The position numbers were made by a program, and so were the translations under genes. This document shows positions 1 to 12,995 of a stretch of 64,000 bases of DNA, one piece after another. Position 1 is the first letter of the stretch, and every line of letters starts with the position of its first letter. The DNA is from Phytoseiulus persimilis (Eukaryota > Arthropoda > Arachnida > Mesostigmata > Phytoseiidae). The notes beneath the pieces are model-generated. The model saw only the letters and a program-made list of their open reading frames with translations. It ran no database searches and had not been told where the DNA came from. The stretch covers positions 14,942,001 through 15,006,000 of the forward strand of contig CM075103.1 in the NCBI GenBank assembly GCA_037576195.1, written 5' to 3'.

Positions 1-960
1 AATGCTGAAGGCTCCCAGCTATCGGGAGGCCTTGACAAATCGTTCGGAATTTCCGTCTTTGTTGCAGCCCTTCGAGCAGTCAGCGGATTCCCGAGCGATG
101 AGACGGAGAAACCTCGGATGCCGAGGGTTGAGAATTTTCCCGAGACGTGCGAGCAGACAAGTGGATGGCGAGGAAAGCGGAATAGATAGCACGATGGGAC
201 TCTCCAGAGCAAGGAAGATCGGTTCAGGAGACTTTTTTTCCTCAAACTCCAAACGGGGCACGCACTCCCCCTCAAGGTCAAAAATTAGCTCTCGTTTCCA
301 GAATCCTTCCTGGTCGCCCCCTCCCATTGATTGCCGGCGACGGAAGGGGGAAAGGCGCCCGAAAGCCGAGGGCTGGCGCCCGCGAGAACTCCGAAACCTG
401 GAGATCCTCAGAATCTTCGGCTTTGTGCCCTGCGACAAGAGAGCAAAAGTATGCGGGTGGGATAGCAGTGGTATGACGTCGGCAAACCGAGTTCGAGAAC
501 TTGAGTGATGCTCAGTAGGTGTTGTTGTGAGTTGCACGTTGGTCAGAGGGCTGCATCCTGCTCTAGGGACCCACCGACGAAGGCGACGAGAAGTTTTCTC
601 GCGAGTTGGTCGCATTACTCCCGGGAACCATGAAGCTGCCGCCGCCCAGGCGGAAGGTTGTGTTATTGCGAGTGTTTGTTGCGTCACTCGCTCTTCATTT
701 TCACTTCGTTCTCCTCGAGCTCTCGAAGCACTCTATTATTAGACCCTGGCCCCGGTAACGGCGCCCGCCGTCGCTCCATCGCGAACTCCGGAAGATTCAG
801 GGTCTCACAATCGGAAGTTGCCAACGGATCCGAGCGACGTCGAACACTCAGTTTGAGACCCAACAGCGGGTGATGTTTTGCGCCCGGAGTGTGCGTCACC
901 GACTCCGAGCCCGCAACCAACGTTGTCATCTCTGTTTACAGAACGTTTCTCTCTTTACAG
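1..960 (+). other. Intron sequence upstream of the GPCR exon
   Basis: I see no coding exon here. The stretch ends in two consecutive pyrimidine-rich AG acceptors, at about 941 and at 960, directly before the GPCR exon, so at least its 3' part is intron. The exon with transmembrane helix 7 would be expected upstream of the window. The open frames in it have arginine- and serine-rich, protein-unlike composition. Confidence 0.5.
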
Positions 961-1174
961 ATCCTGTCCCTAAAGTTCCGGCAAGCTATGCGTGACACGT
1001 TCGCTCGCTGCTGCTCAAACTGCTGCTGTGGATCACGTGCTGAAGAAACAACGTTCACGACAAGTTTTTATAATCACGCTGGCATAAATCGCAGCGGCTC
1101 AACTCGAGGCTCGTTCGGGCCGAGCAGGAGCCCCAGCGCTCAGCACGCGTACAACGCCAACGCTAGTATGCTAG
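961..1174 (+). CDS. Internal exon of a class A GPCR: helix 8 and cytoplasmic tail
   Basis: The exon encodes about 71 residues beginning ILSLKFRQAMRDTF, followed by a cysteine cluster RCCSNCCCG and a serine/glycine-rich tail. A hydrophobic step, then F-R-x-A-x-R-x-T-F, then cysteines, is the usual arrangement just after the NPxxY motif of transmembrane helix 7 in rhodopsin-like receptors. It forms amphipathic helix 8 plus likely palmitoylation sites. The exon is bounded by an acceptor with a pyrimidine tract ending at 960 and a strong donor GTGAGT at 1175. It opens in phase 0 and closes in phase 1, leaving a single G. The receptor core lies outside the window. The style resembles arthropod neuropeptide receptors, but the ligand class cannot be told from the tail. 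If the donor is not used, the frame runs only about nine more residues to a stop at 1200. Confidence 0.72.
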
Positions 1175-4100
1175 GTGAGTGTCAAGATCATTTTTCTTGA
1201 CTCATTCACGCGTTCAGCAGCCGGGGACCAGCTCTACCGATCAGGCCGAAGTAGGTGGACCCCCGGTCGGTTCGACTAACGACCGTCCTCGAGCGACGAC
1301 GGGATTTCATGGCGACCAGAGCCTGAATAAATCTCCCCGATTCGAGTGACTCGGGCGCCCTCGCCCAACGGTCTTCAGCGTCGAGTGTCGCAGCGGGCGC
1401 GTGTTCGTGGCGGGGCTAACTCGGGTCGGAAGTTCCCTGGAAACGGCGGGCGTGACAGTGATCCGCTCGTTGATGAATCGTCGCGCGCGAACGACATTCG
1501 AACTCGCCGATACGTTCGATGTTCACGAGCGAGCTCGATGCTTGCGAATCGATCAACGAGAGCTTCGTCTTGCGTCGTGATCCAGAACAGGAGTCTCTTA
1601 CCAAGCGAGCGTGTAGTTTGAGCGTTTTGTACCGCTAAGAAAAGTCTCAAAGTTTTCGCAAGCTGCGGCGAGAGGGAGAAGGCGGAGGCCTCGAGAAGTA
1701 GAGGAGAACGGTTTCGCCGGAAGATGCCGAGTTTGCGCAATAGGGACAAAAAGTTTCATCGGTCAGACTCTGAAACGCCCGACTGCGTCTCTTCTGCCCG
1801 GTTCAAAGTAGCCATTCGGGGAGCCAACGGAGCAGCGAACAACCGCCGGCCACTGTTGTTGCTTTTTGCTGGGCTCGTGGGGGGAGCTTGCCCGCTTGCC
1901 GGCTCGTTTCAAGGCGTGGGTGGATTACGGGGTACGCCATCCGCTCGGGAAAAAATAGCCGCGGGTCAAGGGGTGTTTTTTATCTCTTGAGGTTGAGCGG
2001 GAACAAAGTTGCGACCTCGTGCATGCGACGTCAACTTCACACTTTGAGATGTTGGCGTAGGCGGCGAGGGTCTCGACTCGTCGAGCTCGGAGCAGTTTCG
2101 CAGTGATGACTTACCGCGATGTTTTCCACGTTCCCCGAGGCACGACCGGGCGTGTCACAGCAGTCGGGATGAGGTTGAACACGGACGGAATATGTCCCAG
2201 AGCTAGTCCCAGAGCAACAAAACATTCGCGAACTTGAGGGATTAGGTTGCCACGAGAAACCGGGATCAGCCTCGGCTATGAACGAGGTTGAAACTGCGTT
2301 CTCTGACGCGGAGAATATGTGCAACTGCATCTACGTGAGACGGATGGCCGCGCCCCAGCGACGGACCGTTTCCTCGGGCCACGGGTCCATGCGCCACCGT
2401 GACGAAGCATCCCGGATTGACCAGGGCTGCCCCGGAGCGGGTCCCGAGCTGAGAACAGGGCCTGTGACTGACCATCGCGCCTCAATAGGCTCCGCTCAGT
2501 CTCGCGGGAGGTCATCCCAGGAAGCTATCAATGGGTCAATCTCGTAGTGAGCGGAAGAATAGTCCGAGCTGGCGTGAAAGCGATCATGAAACAGGTATTC
2601 CATCAAGTCCGCCGACATCTATGGGGTGCAATATGAAAAGTGGGAATCTTCCCCCCATCTCGGCAAAAGCGTCCCCGCGTGTCTTGGATCCACAGACTCA
2701 TGTCCGTGTCTGAGCGAAAGTCTGTTCGCGGAACGGAATGCTGATAATGTATAACTCTGTCTGCTCTCATCCGCTTATCGTCTCGAGAACGTTCTGCCGA
2801 GGAAATGTGGAGGCATAGCTGCCCATCATATGTTCACAGGGGAGGCGAACTCTGGTCTCCCCCCCGACCTCCGACACAGTGGCGAGGATGCGGGAGGAAC
2901 GATCGTCGGGAGCGCCACGCTCTGAGGGCGTTCCGCTGTTTCCAGAGTTGCTCGAGGCCCGTCATTTCAGTCCCCCCCCCCTCCCCCGGTATCTGTTGAG
3001 TGAGAAGATCAGGTGTCCTCCAGGTCGCATACGGCAGCTCAGTGACCGTCATATCAGAGACCCAAAGTTATGCGGTTCGCTGGGCGCTCGGCGTTCCGGG
3101 CCGGTGAGTAGCTGATTCATACTCCGCGAGCTAGAGTGGTTTCTATTCAAAGTCTGAAGATGCTGATGCAAGCTCAGGAACATGGAACGAATACAGTCCA
3201 TGCTGGACGAAAGGTGGCAAAAAGCTCTCCTGAACATTTCTTGAGGCTTGGCATGCTTCTCAGCTCGAGTCCAGGGACATATCGCCTCTGCGGCTATCGG
3301 AGATGAGACGCTCCAGCAGCCTCAGCGACAGCAGGCATGCTGCCAACAAGAGAACTTCCCGAAGAAGGGGATGACAATACATTCCCACGATGCGGTACAC
3401 ACGAGGAGACGTGACAAGCCATTGTCTTCAGATGTAAAGACGCATGCTACACAGACGATCATCTCCCCGAAGTACTAGGCCCCAGACAAGATGCAGAACC
3501 CATCGGCGGTGCACTAGACAGAGCTTGTTCGAGAAGGAGGCCACATGATGTGCGGTGGCGCACGAGGTGCAACGCTGATCCGACCGGACTGTGTACTGCG
3601 TACAAACCACCAATCGAATCAAGATCAAGAAACCGACAACCGAAATCGGTATTGAACGAGACCTGCAGCAATCCATGGGTTTTTGAATGGGAAGATAAAT
3701 AAGATTGTCAACGATGTCTCATGGCAAAGGAGAACTCAGGTGTGAAATGACGAATGCCTGAACTTCTAGCAAGTGGACCTTTGCTTATGGGCAATTGAAA
3801 AGCCGCTCAGATCTAATTTCATCCGGTTCGTCCCCTGAAATAACAACGAAGAAAATAACAGTCTCAGCTCTGGCTGAATTTCGGATTTTCGGGGCGATTT
3901 CCAGGGAAGCCCTGATCTGATTGGATTCATGTTGCGGTTGTTGTTCTATCCGAAATATGGAGAAAAGACGCATCTTTCGAGTTAGCTCGTCTGATTCGGG
4001 TCTTGGCCGTAAGTCTAAGAGAACTCTGCTTCGATAATTTTGTCAAGGACCAATGTTTCTGATGCGCGCATAGCGAAAGGAGCCCATGCTTCGCACATGC

Positions 4101-7100
4101 GTTCTATTCTGGACTTCACTCGGACTGTTTACTACATTCAATAATTCGTGATCAAAAATTGGGAATGGTTCAAAGTGGAAAAATCGGGTGAATTAGTGTC
4201 AGAAATCTCTGAGAGGTATTGCTTCGCTCGCTGATGAGTCTCTTGTCCCATTCTCCGAAAATCCCTCTCCTCCCCCAAAATTATTCATGGTGCCAAGATT
4301 CGCCAGGGAAGTTTTGGCAAATGGTGAGACCCCGTCCTCGTCTCGGACGTTCGGTGAAAGCCCGATTCAACAAACCAGGTGGCGAGAGATGCGTTTTTTT
4401 TACCAGCTCCCAGGAAAGAAAATTCGCCAACATCGCTTGGTATGGTGCCGAGTAGTGGCGACCGGGAGGGAACGAAACATGAGTGAAATCAGATCAGTGC
4501 TTTCTTGGAAATGTGCTTCCAAAACTCCAAGATCCAGCCGCAGCCGAAATCGTTGTTTTTTCAGTTTTTTTGGGACACAAACCGTATGAAACGACTTAGT
4601 ATCGGCCCCCTGACTGACCATAAGTGGAGGTGTACTCATGGATCTTAGCCATCACAATCGTTGAAAACCTCTGGATGAGCTACCGTCCAAGATGGAGACG
4701 CGAGCATCCGAATTCGCCGTGATGTCGAGCTGTTCCTCAGCCCTTCCGAAACAGAACACTCGCTCGATGTTCGGTTGAATATCCCAAAGACCCTCCGGCA
4801 GGTTTGCGAAGGGTCTGTGGCCACCGCGCCCAAGTTTCCAGGAAATCAAATGGCCGAGCTTCACCACGGAACGACCAATGAGACCCATCGCGTGCGATGA
4901 CGAGTCGGGGTGAATTCTCCATCCATTTGATCGAGAACCCAACCTGCCGAGATCGTGCTCAAAGATTCATCGAATGGGACGGGAAGGTCGCGGGTCGCTG
5001 GGATCTCCGTCCCGGGGGGAGCCAGGTGATGCGCGTCGTATTTCCTCAGGGGGGCGTTCCCATATCGGTTGCGTGCTCGTGGCACTCATTCCCCTCCCAG
5101 GTCCGTCTAGATTCGTGTTCCACTCCAGTCCTCCGCTGCGCTGGCAGCTCGGAGAACGAGGAATACGAGTCGATCGCTCCTCGAAACGGGAGAAGACCCC
5201 AACAGGAGGTCGAGGAGGTTCGTGCTCTCGATGTCAAGGTTAAACATGTGGGAGCCGGAGCTGGAAGGAGCGGGTCATTCTCAGAAGTACGGGACCGTCC
5301 AGATCAGTTTCAAATTACTCGGATGGCGCTCGGGTTGAATTATTGAACTCAAACTCCTTCCCACTGTGGAGCTCTCTCGAACGGCGAATCGAAGCGACGA
5401 ACGGGGCGTTGGAGAGAGCCCGCTCATCACTGTATTCACTGCGCAGTTTCCCGGCCTGTTTGCGGTGAGAATGTCGACAGGTTCGACTCATGTTCGACTA
5501 CAGTGCCAATCAATTTCCTCACTCGAACAAAGTGGCTCTCGCGCCTACCCGAAGGAGTGCCATGGTCTGAGGGCCCCGCTCCAGGGCACCATTTCAGGAT
5601 CCGCTGTATTCCGACGCATTTTTTCCGGCTATTCCTCCGAATGAAACAATTTGGACTTGGTGAGGTCAACGCTGGAAGGGAGGCGCAAGCGAGCGGATCG
5701 TAGTTTACGGGCGCCTCCGGAGCTCGTCCGCGACCCGCGACGTTGCAGCGAGCGTCAACGTCGGCTGGGTGAATGAAACAGATGCCTGGATGATGCCTCC
5801 GCGGTTCAGATACTCTTGTTGCTCCGACAACGATTAGAGCTCCGGTCTTGCGATGAATGAAGACGGAAGATCTTTCCTGCTCCGTCCCGAGTCATGGCGG
5901 CGGGAAGAAGGGGTGGTGCTCGTGAACCTCGACTTATTTCCCCGGGGAAAGCAGAGAGGAAGCTCCCGACAAAGGAGGGAATTTTTCCTCAAGGGAACGT
6001 CCGAGACGAAATGGAGCGTTGGCAATGAAAATTGTGGCTTTCATCGAGGTCCGGAGGCGTCTTGTCGGACAAAAAAGACCAAGAAGGCGAATATTGAGCG
6101 CGGGCGAGTCGCAGTCGGTAGCGGAGGAGAGGAGACGCGTCGCGGGATATCGATGATCCATCCTGTTCCCGATTGCCCAGGAACTCCGAGATTTCTGAGC
6201 GCCTTATTCCAATTTCTCCATCTCCTACAACTGCGCCTGGGCGAAACACCTGCTCGTCCCGGAACCCGCTACCATTATCGTCTCGGTGCTGCGCGTCTGG
6301 CGCCGATAAGTCCAACTACTTCTACATGTGTTTGACTCGAGAATAATACCTTCCGCTTTGGGAGCAATCCAAGAAACACTCGCCGAGTTCATGTCGTTAC
6401 CCTCCTCCCGAAGCTCAGTGAGACAGAGCAACGACACCAGAGGGCAGTCTTAGGTTCAGGAATAACTTGAACAGAACTTCGCGCGGAGCATCTGAAAGTC
6501 GGACTCCTCGGAGCCCCCGGAGTTCGGGACTCAATCGAAGCCGAGGAGCCTCGTGTATCCCGGAACGACTCGGGCGCCAATCTGACTCAGCTGATCACAA
6601 TATGATGGACTCGGCTGGGGAGGAGCGAACGAGGAACGAAGACTCGAGATATACGCAAAGCCCTCCAATTGGCTGTGCCTCCTCTTCAAGCGACGAGAAG
6701 ATAAGAAGCGTACCGATGGAACCAAGGTCGAACGAGTCGACACCGCCCTGAGGCCGCTGTTTCAAACTCGAGAAGGAACGCGTCCTCCGAGCGACTACTG
6801 TCCTCGCTGCCGGGAATATATGACGGCGTGGCCCAGTTGTGACCGTGTCTTGTCCGAAGCGGGTTGAGTGCTAAGATGGAGAGTGGCTGGTGAGAACCGC
6901 TCCTCGAAAACTTCCGGCTTTGCCCGCGGAGAGATTGCGCCCCACGCGTCTTGGTCCTGGGGAAGATCAAAGGATTCTTCGGCAAGTTCCTCTGCCCCCT
7001 CCCCCCTTTGCGTGGATCCAGGGACTCGGAGCGAAAACCGCTGGCATGCCGCAGCTTCCTGGATCGCCACGATACGGGAGCTTTCGCTCACGTGATTCTC

Positions 7101-7365
7101 TTGATGTCCTCACCGGATGGCGCCGCGTGTTTCGCGTCACGATCGGCGACCTTGATAGACAACGTTTTCTTGATTCTGAGCTCGTTTCCATCAACTCTCT
7201 GATTTTTTTAACAATCGAATAGAGGTAACCGATTTTCCTCTGCGTAGCAAGACTGGCAGAAGGTTCGGACTATTCCAGGAAGAATCCTCTGCCGGAGAAG
7301 TTCTCTGAACCAATCCGAATTCTAGGTTGAGTCAGACTAAAACACCCCCCCTCATTTCTTCCACA
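1175..7365 (+). other. Large intron of the GPCR gene
   Basis: About 6.2 kb separates the donor at 1175 from the nearest compatible acceptor at 7365. I see no recognisable exon, tRNA or mobile element in it. Its open frames on both strands are short, basic and low in hydrophobic order. The intron call depends on the exon pairing described for 961-1174 and 7366-7587. An unrelated small gene inside it cannot be excluded. Confidence 0.45.
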
Positions 7366-7587
7366 GAACGCAGTGGGAGCACTCGCAGCAACAGCAAACT
7401 GGTTGGACACAATGACCTCTTGCCCAGCAAAATCCTCACGGACTCGAATGGCCTACTGACCGTAGATGCGAAGATTCCAATACTCGCCATCGATGAAGGA
7501 AACAAGGACAAAGAGATCAGGGAGAAACTCATCGTGGGATCGAACAAGAGCGGCGGACCCCAGGTCATTGTTACCACGGAGACCTGA
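7366..7587 (+). CDS. Candidate terminal exon A of the GPCR gene
   Basis: A clear acceptor (CCTCATTTCTTCCACAG) ends at 7365. Joining the phase-1 G from the exon at 961-1174 gives a GAA codon and an open frame of about 74 residues that ends in TGA at 7585-7587. The peptide contains RSGSTRSNSKLVGHN near its start and ends GGPQVIVTTET. It is hydrophilic with several serine and threonine phosphorylation-type positions, as expected of a receptor tail. Codon composition is even and protein-like, unlike the surrounding sequence. No canonical AATAAA is obvious close downstream. It could instead belong to another gene, but the phase match to the upstream donor and to exon B favours one gene with two tails. 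Confidence 0.55.
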   Translation, partial: ERSGSTRSNSKLVGHNDLLPSKILTDSNGLLTVDAKIPILAIDEGNKDKEIREKLIVGSNKSGGPQVIVTTET

Positions 7588-8158
7588 AGCCAGTCATCAC
7601 CGGCGAGCACCGTCGTCAGCAGGATCACCAGCTAGTTGATCAATTACTAAAGCGAGTCATCCGCGGATAGATTGTTTATCGAGCCGCTGTCAGTTCCGAG
7701 GCGAAAGCGGAGAGGCCCAATCGAGTGAGCTAATGTAATGAGAAATGAGTGCGCTAGCGGAGCTCACGAGCCCGCCATCGTAGACTCGATGAGTTCGACC
7801 CACAGATCAACGGAAGAATGACGACACCTGGAAACGAGAGAACAATTTTTGAAAAAAAGTATTTTTGGGCTGATTCGTGTCGGATTTCTATAAGGGCATC
7901 AGTGTATATGAGAGTCGACGAGAGATCTATCCACTTCACGTACTATTTTCGAACCTCGAGTAGCCTTCATCGTTCGTTGACCCTCGTCGTCGTCGTCAAC
8001 AACAAGCGAAGCATTTTGTGATTAGGGCAGATCGCAATGTTGTCCCTCCAAACTAGAACTGCCTAGGTATAACGAACGAGGGTGGCGCTGTGTTCTCCGT
8101 CGAGGGACCACCTTGTTTCGGTCGTTGAAGCCCCCTTTTTGTCGTTGTAAACTTACAG
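7588..8158 (+). other. Spacer between the two candidate terminal exons
   Basis: If exon A is used, this would hold its 3' untranslated region. If exon B is used, it is intron. It ends in the acceptor TTGTAAACTTACAG at 8158. It contains a short run of CGT repeats at about 7986-7996. I see no open frame with protein-like composition. Confidence 0.35.
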
Positions 8159-8349
8159 ATCATCATCACCAACCCGCCCACGAGTCCGATACACTGACGA
8201 ACCAATGCTTTGGCGAACGCGATACTTCACCGCATCCTGTTCACCCGCTGATCAAGACGCGCTCCATCAATCTCATCAAGCCGAGTCGCTCGACTTCCAA
8301 CCTCTGGGACTCTAACAGCATCCTGCTGATTTCCAGAACCGATTTCTAG
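8159..8349 (+). CDS. Candidate terminal exon B of the GPCR gene
   Basis: The acceptor CTTACAG ends at 8158. A phase-1 entry from the donor at 1174 gives GAT and then a frame of about 63 residues starting with a histidine run (HHHQPAHESD) and ending SILLISRTDF with a TAG stop at 8347-8349. Exons A and B have the same entry phase, and each carries its own stop, the arrangement expected of mutually exclusive last exons. The two peptides are unrelated in sequence, apart from both being rich in serine, asparagine and lysine. Support is weaker than for exon A because histidine-rich frames can arise by chance. Confidence 0.45.
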
Positions 8350-9000
8350 CAAGGAGCGCCATTCGCATTTTTTCCAAATTTTCTATCGATCCTCGACGAA
8401 AACTGGTGTCGGTGTGTCGGATTTGCGCGGGGTTTCCGGGGACCACCCCGTTGTTCGATTCAACGAGCACCTCCTACCGTACAAGGCTCACTTAGATAGT
8501 AGGTCACTTACCTCTAGACAAAAAGTTCATGACGCCGTGCGCGCCCCAGACCGAACTGTAGAGTATGGCTGACTCGGGTCACTTCGGGAAACAGGGAACC
8601 TATATACAAACAATCGCGTGAAATGAGGAACGTGAACGTCTGTAGTCCCGCATCAGGTTGTATATACACATGTTCCCAATGTGAATACACGTCAGATGAC
8701 CCGTTTTGTTTACTGTCGAAAAGTGAGACGCAGTTCCCTCGGACCATCAAGGAGACGGCGGCGTCCGGTGGGGAAGGGGCAGAACCCTCAAACGAGGGTC
8801 TATTCAAGATGATCCCACGTTTTCGTCCGCACGACGTCAGAGCGACCCACGGTTGCCTGTGCTCTGTTAATTCTGACTCACTTTCGGGACAGCTTCGATT
8901 TCTTTCCTCAGCCCTGAGCTTTTCGGTGTAGCTTCGTTGCCATCGCTGGACGTTTTGACCACAATGTCGATTCCAATTTCGGCCCCCGTTCCATCAATTT
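8350..9000. other. No gene recognised
   Basis: The only sizeable frame is a plus-strand one at 8623-8931 with mixed composition and no splice signals I would trust. No polyadenylation signal, repeat or mobile element was recognised. Confidence 0.3.
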
Positions 9001-12000
9001 CCACGCTTCATGTTTGACCATATGGGAAGCCGTCTTCGAGGAAACTTCAAGCAGTTACTTTTCATAGATCACTTGGTTGCGTATCATCAGTGCCCCTCGT
9101 TGCCCGGTAAGAGTTCACAGAGAATGTACCGACTGATGTTTTGGTCTAGGCGAGGAGGAGATCAGGTGTTTTGAACGGTGAATCACTTTTTCACTCCATT
9201 GTACATACTGATGATAATAAAGACAGGTTGATTGCATAAACCAACGACCGCTACTTTGGATTCGAATGAGCTCCCTCGGTGATAAACTCCAGGCAACTGC
9301 TCGAGGGGTAAACCTCGGGGGTACAAGCCGATCTAGCGCTGTGAATATTGTTTCTCTATTAGCTCTGGAGTTCCCGATGATGGACCTCCGAAGAAGAACC
9401 TCCTCCCAGATCGTGAAGTTCAGAAATGTTGCGGACTCCACGGAGGTCCTTGCTCACAGGGGAGAACTGAATGGGGGCGAAGGGGTACGCATGTAGAGAG
9501 GATCCTGATTCACCGAAGGTTCCAGCTATGGGTACTAATCTTTTTTTTCTAATATTTATCGAGGAGGAGAAATGCCTGTCGCACGCAGTCGAGCCACCGG
9601 TCGGACTCTGCGTGGAGACTTTGTGGCTCGTTTCCACTGAACAACACGTGTTGCGAAGTTTCAAAGGGTCTGCAACGCCTCTCTCCTGGTTGCAGCTCAG
9701 AAAGAGTCCAATGAACAATTTGGCAACTTTCCTGATCAACTTCAGGTATTCATCACTGTAATCTGATTCCGATCTGCTGATATTCATTGAAATTACTCTT
9801 CATTCGCTGGTATCCGGTCAACCCGCTTTTGCCATGGAACTGGGATCAAAGCTCCGTTCAGATTCGGAATTCGATACGTTGGAAACTACTCTTGACCTGA
9901 GGATGCCGAGCGGCTAATCAAGGCAGGGGTCGGGAACGGGAGGTAGGCCACAGAATTTTCGGTGACCCGCAGTAGGATGCTTGCTGGTGAATTGGCTTGA
10001 GAAGTACCCGCCCCGACAGCAAGATACATCATGAATTATCTTCATAGACCGTCTGAGAACCCCATACAGGAACTCGTTCAGAATAAAACCCGCTTTCGAT
10101 TGAAATCGGTCACGTTGTCAAGGGTCTACGTACCTACGGAGATATACACAGGCAGACGAAAGCAGTCGGAAACGGGCTCTTTCACGAAAGATGAAGCCGT
10201 TTGAGCTTTCCGAGATGTGAGGGCATGTCGCCTCGAGGTGGAACGCGAAGCATTCACCAGAAACGGCAACTCGACGCTGTCTTAGGAGGAGACCGATCCC
10301 AAAGAAGACTATCGAAGAGCATCCTGAGATCCGCGGTCAGCAATAACTCCAGTAACTGAACGTTTGGAAGTGAAAAATATCCAAAACGTTCCGCATTCTT
10401 TAACCTTACGGTCCATGAAAAGCTGTGCAACCATTCGACGAGACTTTCCCTCGACGTGGGTCGAAGCACGACTTGGCTTTCGCTCAGTCTAACTGGACAA
10501 TTTGTGAGCCCGAAGATACCGACGTCTCCGCTATGGGGCCTTGATCAATTGACGCTCAACACAAGACTCCGAGGCTCAATCCTGCCCGGAAACACTTGGC
10601 AGTAGGCTGGAATCAGGTAATCTGTAGAGGGAAACTTCGCGAAGTTGAGGAGTTTCCTCGGAAATGGTTCTTAACGCTTGAACCAAGTACAGGTACTCTC
10701 CAGTGATGGGGAGAAATTCGATTCGACGAGCCGGACGGCTTCAACGAGTGCTGGCACGATTCGTGCAACGAGGAAATCTATTTTTTGAAAACGCAACTCC
10801 GGTGCTGGACCGCTGATGGTCTGGGAAGTTTTTCTTAAACACAGGAAATTTCCGGTGGAGTGACCCCCAAATCAGATTGAAAGTTCAGAATATCAGAATG
10901 TTCCACGAACCAATCTACTGCTGTATGGGAGCGGTTTCTGGGAGAAGAATCTGATTCCCAAACAAGGAAATGGATCGCTGCACGTTAGTGGGTCGAAGTT
11001 CCAGGATATGAACATCATCTGTTCTGAGTGGCTCTAGATTGTCACCTCTTCCCATTGGCACTTTCGAGTCGGTAATTTCCGAGCCCGATTTTGTTTCGCA
11101 AATTTGTCCATTCTTGTTTGTTTCAACAATCAATAGAGGATATCGAGGCGTTCATTTTGGTCCTTCGTTGGGGTGGATATGATAGAAACGGCGGCCAGGA
11201 GGTGAAATCGATAATAACCCATTATTTTCGAGGTCTTCTTAAGAGCGTTCGACGCGCATGCAAAAGACGGCCAGTAGCCATGAACCAATTGGAGTTATAA
11301 ATAATTCGTATCAATAATGAGCTCGTGTTGGAGGTGCTTCCAGCGACCGAGGGCGGAAAATTAAATGAGGGTGATATCCGGTGAGAATAAAAAATCCTCG
11401 GATCGACACGGCAGCTCAAGGGTCGGAGAATCCAGCCCTTTCTGAGGACATTCAACCTAGCCAGACACCTCAGATTCCGCCTCGCTGAGGAGTTACGAGA
11501 AGAAGGGCGAGGATACGAGGTTGGCCGATGGGCCTCAGAAAAGGGATTTATACGAACGCTTCCTAATCTGTCGAGGCTAGAGGTTCTCTGGCTAGAGACC
11601 GGCTTCCTGTTGCGCGTCGAACGCGACCCCGTCGAGTCCGCTCCGATAAATTTGGCGTTTCCCTGATCACCCTTGGGAAGTCCTCGGAAAAAAACAGAGT
11701 CATTCTTGAAATCACCTCCTGGGCGGTATGCCCATCATATCCCCTCCAACAACTTTTTCATTCTCTTTTCAAACGAATTGGGCTCAGAAACTCCTGACTT
11801 AAAAGTGCCACCCCGTAGATTTCCAGATTGATCGTGAGGGAAGTCTCGTAACATCGGCTGTCTTCGACGACCGACTGAAAAGGGAGATGATGTTCGGTCG
11901 GGACGTACCATGCAACCAACTGGAATCTAGTTGGTAACTTGCCAAGTAGAACTTGAGAGCTTGTGGATAACCAAGTAAATGCAGTCGAATAGAAGGACGA

Positions 12001-12070
12001 TGAAATGAATGCAGGAAAGCCATTCCCTCTGATGGTTTTAGACCGAAGGAGCAGCTGCTGTAGACTCACG
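9000..12070 (-). pseudogene. Degenerate leucine-rich-repeat-like coding remnant
   Basis: Reading the minus strand from 12070 downwards gives several short stretches with the spacing of hydrophobic residues seen in F-box/LRR-type proteins. Examples are LPTRFQLVAWYV (about 11.9 kb), LPNVQLLELLLTADLRM (about 10.35 kb) and repeated leucine-rich strands near 9.4-9.8 kb. They lie in different frames with stops between them, so there is no single open gene. This looks either like a decayed host gene or like a multi-exon gene whose introns I cannot resolve. A plus-strand stretch near 11.56 kb (LPNLSRLEVLWLETG) has the same style, so more than one relic in opposite orientations may be present. Family assignment rests on pattern only and no diagnostic F-box is visible. 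Confidence 0.25.
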
Positions 12071-12710
12071 ATGCTATGCGTTTGCCCCGCTCCGTCGTTT
12101 CATCGTTGAGTGCCGAAGGGATTCCCACCGGTGGCAAGGTTTTCTCGGGGGAAGTGACCGAGGTTTCTGACTCAAAACATATTATGAGAGACATAGTGCG
12201 GTTCGTGAAGTAAATCGACATCTTCGACCACCTGGCGAGCTCCAGCGGTGCGAAACATCCGCATTTTCCGCTCCCCTACATGATTGAGATGCTAGCCATG
12301 ATCGTTGCCATGACGAACTGCCACTGGTTGAGAAGTTCTAGACTGTGTCCGATCAGATACTAGTTGTACCTCCTGGAGTTTAATTGGCTAGGAGGCGCCT
12401 GCCGTTAGAAGAAGGACAGCAGACCATCTCGACGAACAATCAACGACGACACCGAAGTCTCTGTTCGAAGTCTAGAATCCCTTAACCTTCATTCGGTTCT
12501 CGATGGTCCAAGATGGAACCGTTGGCACGACAGGTCAGAGGCCCGGCAAGGTTGGCCACCCCTGGCCAGAGCAGTAGGTATACAATCTCATGGAGCACTT
12601 CGGAAATGACTCCCTTTGAAAACTTGAAAGAGAACTATACGCAGCCATCCATTGGCGCCGCTCGATTCTGAATTTTCCTGGGAGAACAAGAAACTCTTCC
12701 CCATGTCTCG
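12071..12710. other. No gene recognised
   Basis: Short frames only, on both strands. No repeats with a second copy in the window were noticed. Confidence 0.3.
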
Positions 12711-12995
12711 TCACCATTTGCCGGTTTCATCGCGAGTCGTCTCAAATTCCTCTCTGTCATTCATATTCGGCTCCCTGCCGTGCGCTTCTGTGTCCATTCT
12801 GCGCTCCGTTAAGGTCCCTGATGGTTCCCGAGATGCCCATTCCGCTGCCAACACCGTGTCCCCTCCGCTGCAGACTTTCTGCTCCTCCTCCGCCGACGCA
12901 CCCGTGATTCGCTCGGACGGCCGTCCACCGAACGCCTTCCTCCCTTCAAGTCGGAGTAGGAAGACGTGTGGACATCGGGTGCCTCCCCACGAGAG
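12711..12995 (-). CDS. Unidentified acidic coding-like exon
   Basis: The minus strand is open for 94 codons between in-frame stops at 12998-12996 and 12713-12711. The second half reads as a plausible hydrophilic protein, containing EEEQKVCSGGDTV and EPNMNDREEFETTRDETGKW just before the stop. Its composition is acidic and free of the arginine/serine excess of chance frames nearby. An internal methionine starts the last 29 or so residues. I do not recognise a family. It could be a terminal exon entered by splicing, since no convincing initiator heads the frame. Confidence 0.25.
   Translation of the reverse strand, partial: LSWGGTRCPHVFLLRLEGRKAFGGRPSERITGASAEEEQKVCSGGDTVLAAEWASREPSGTLTERRMDTEAHGREPNMNDREEFETTRDETGKW

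Noticed and set aside
19-687. 222-codon minus-strand frame at the window start
   Set aside because: Basic, low-order composition, mirrored by an open plus frame. More likely intron of the GPCR gene.
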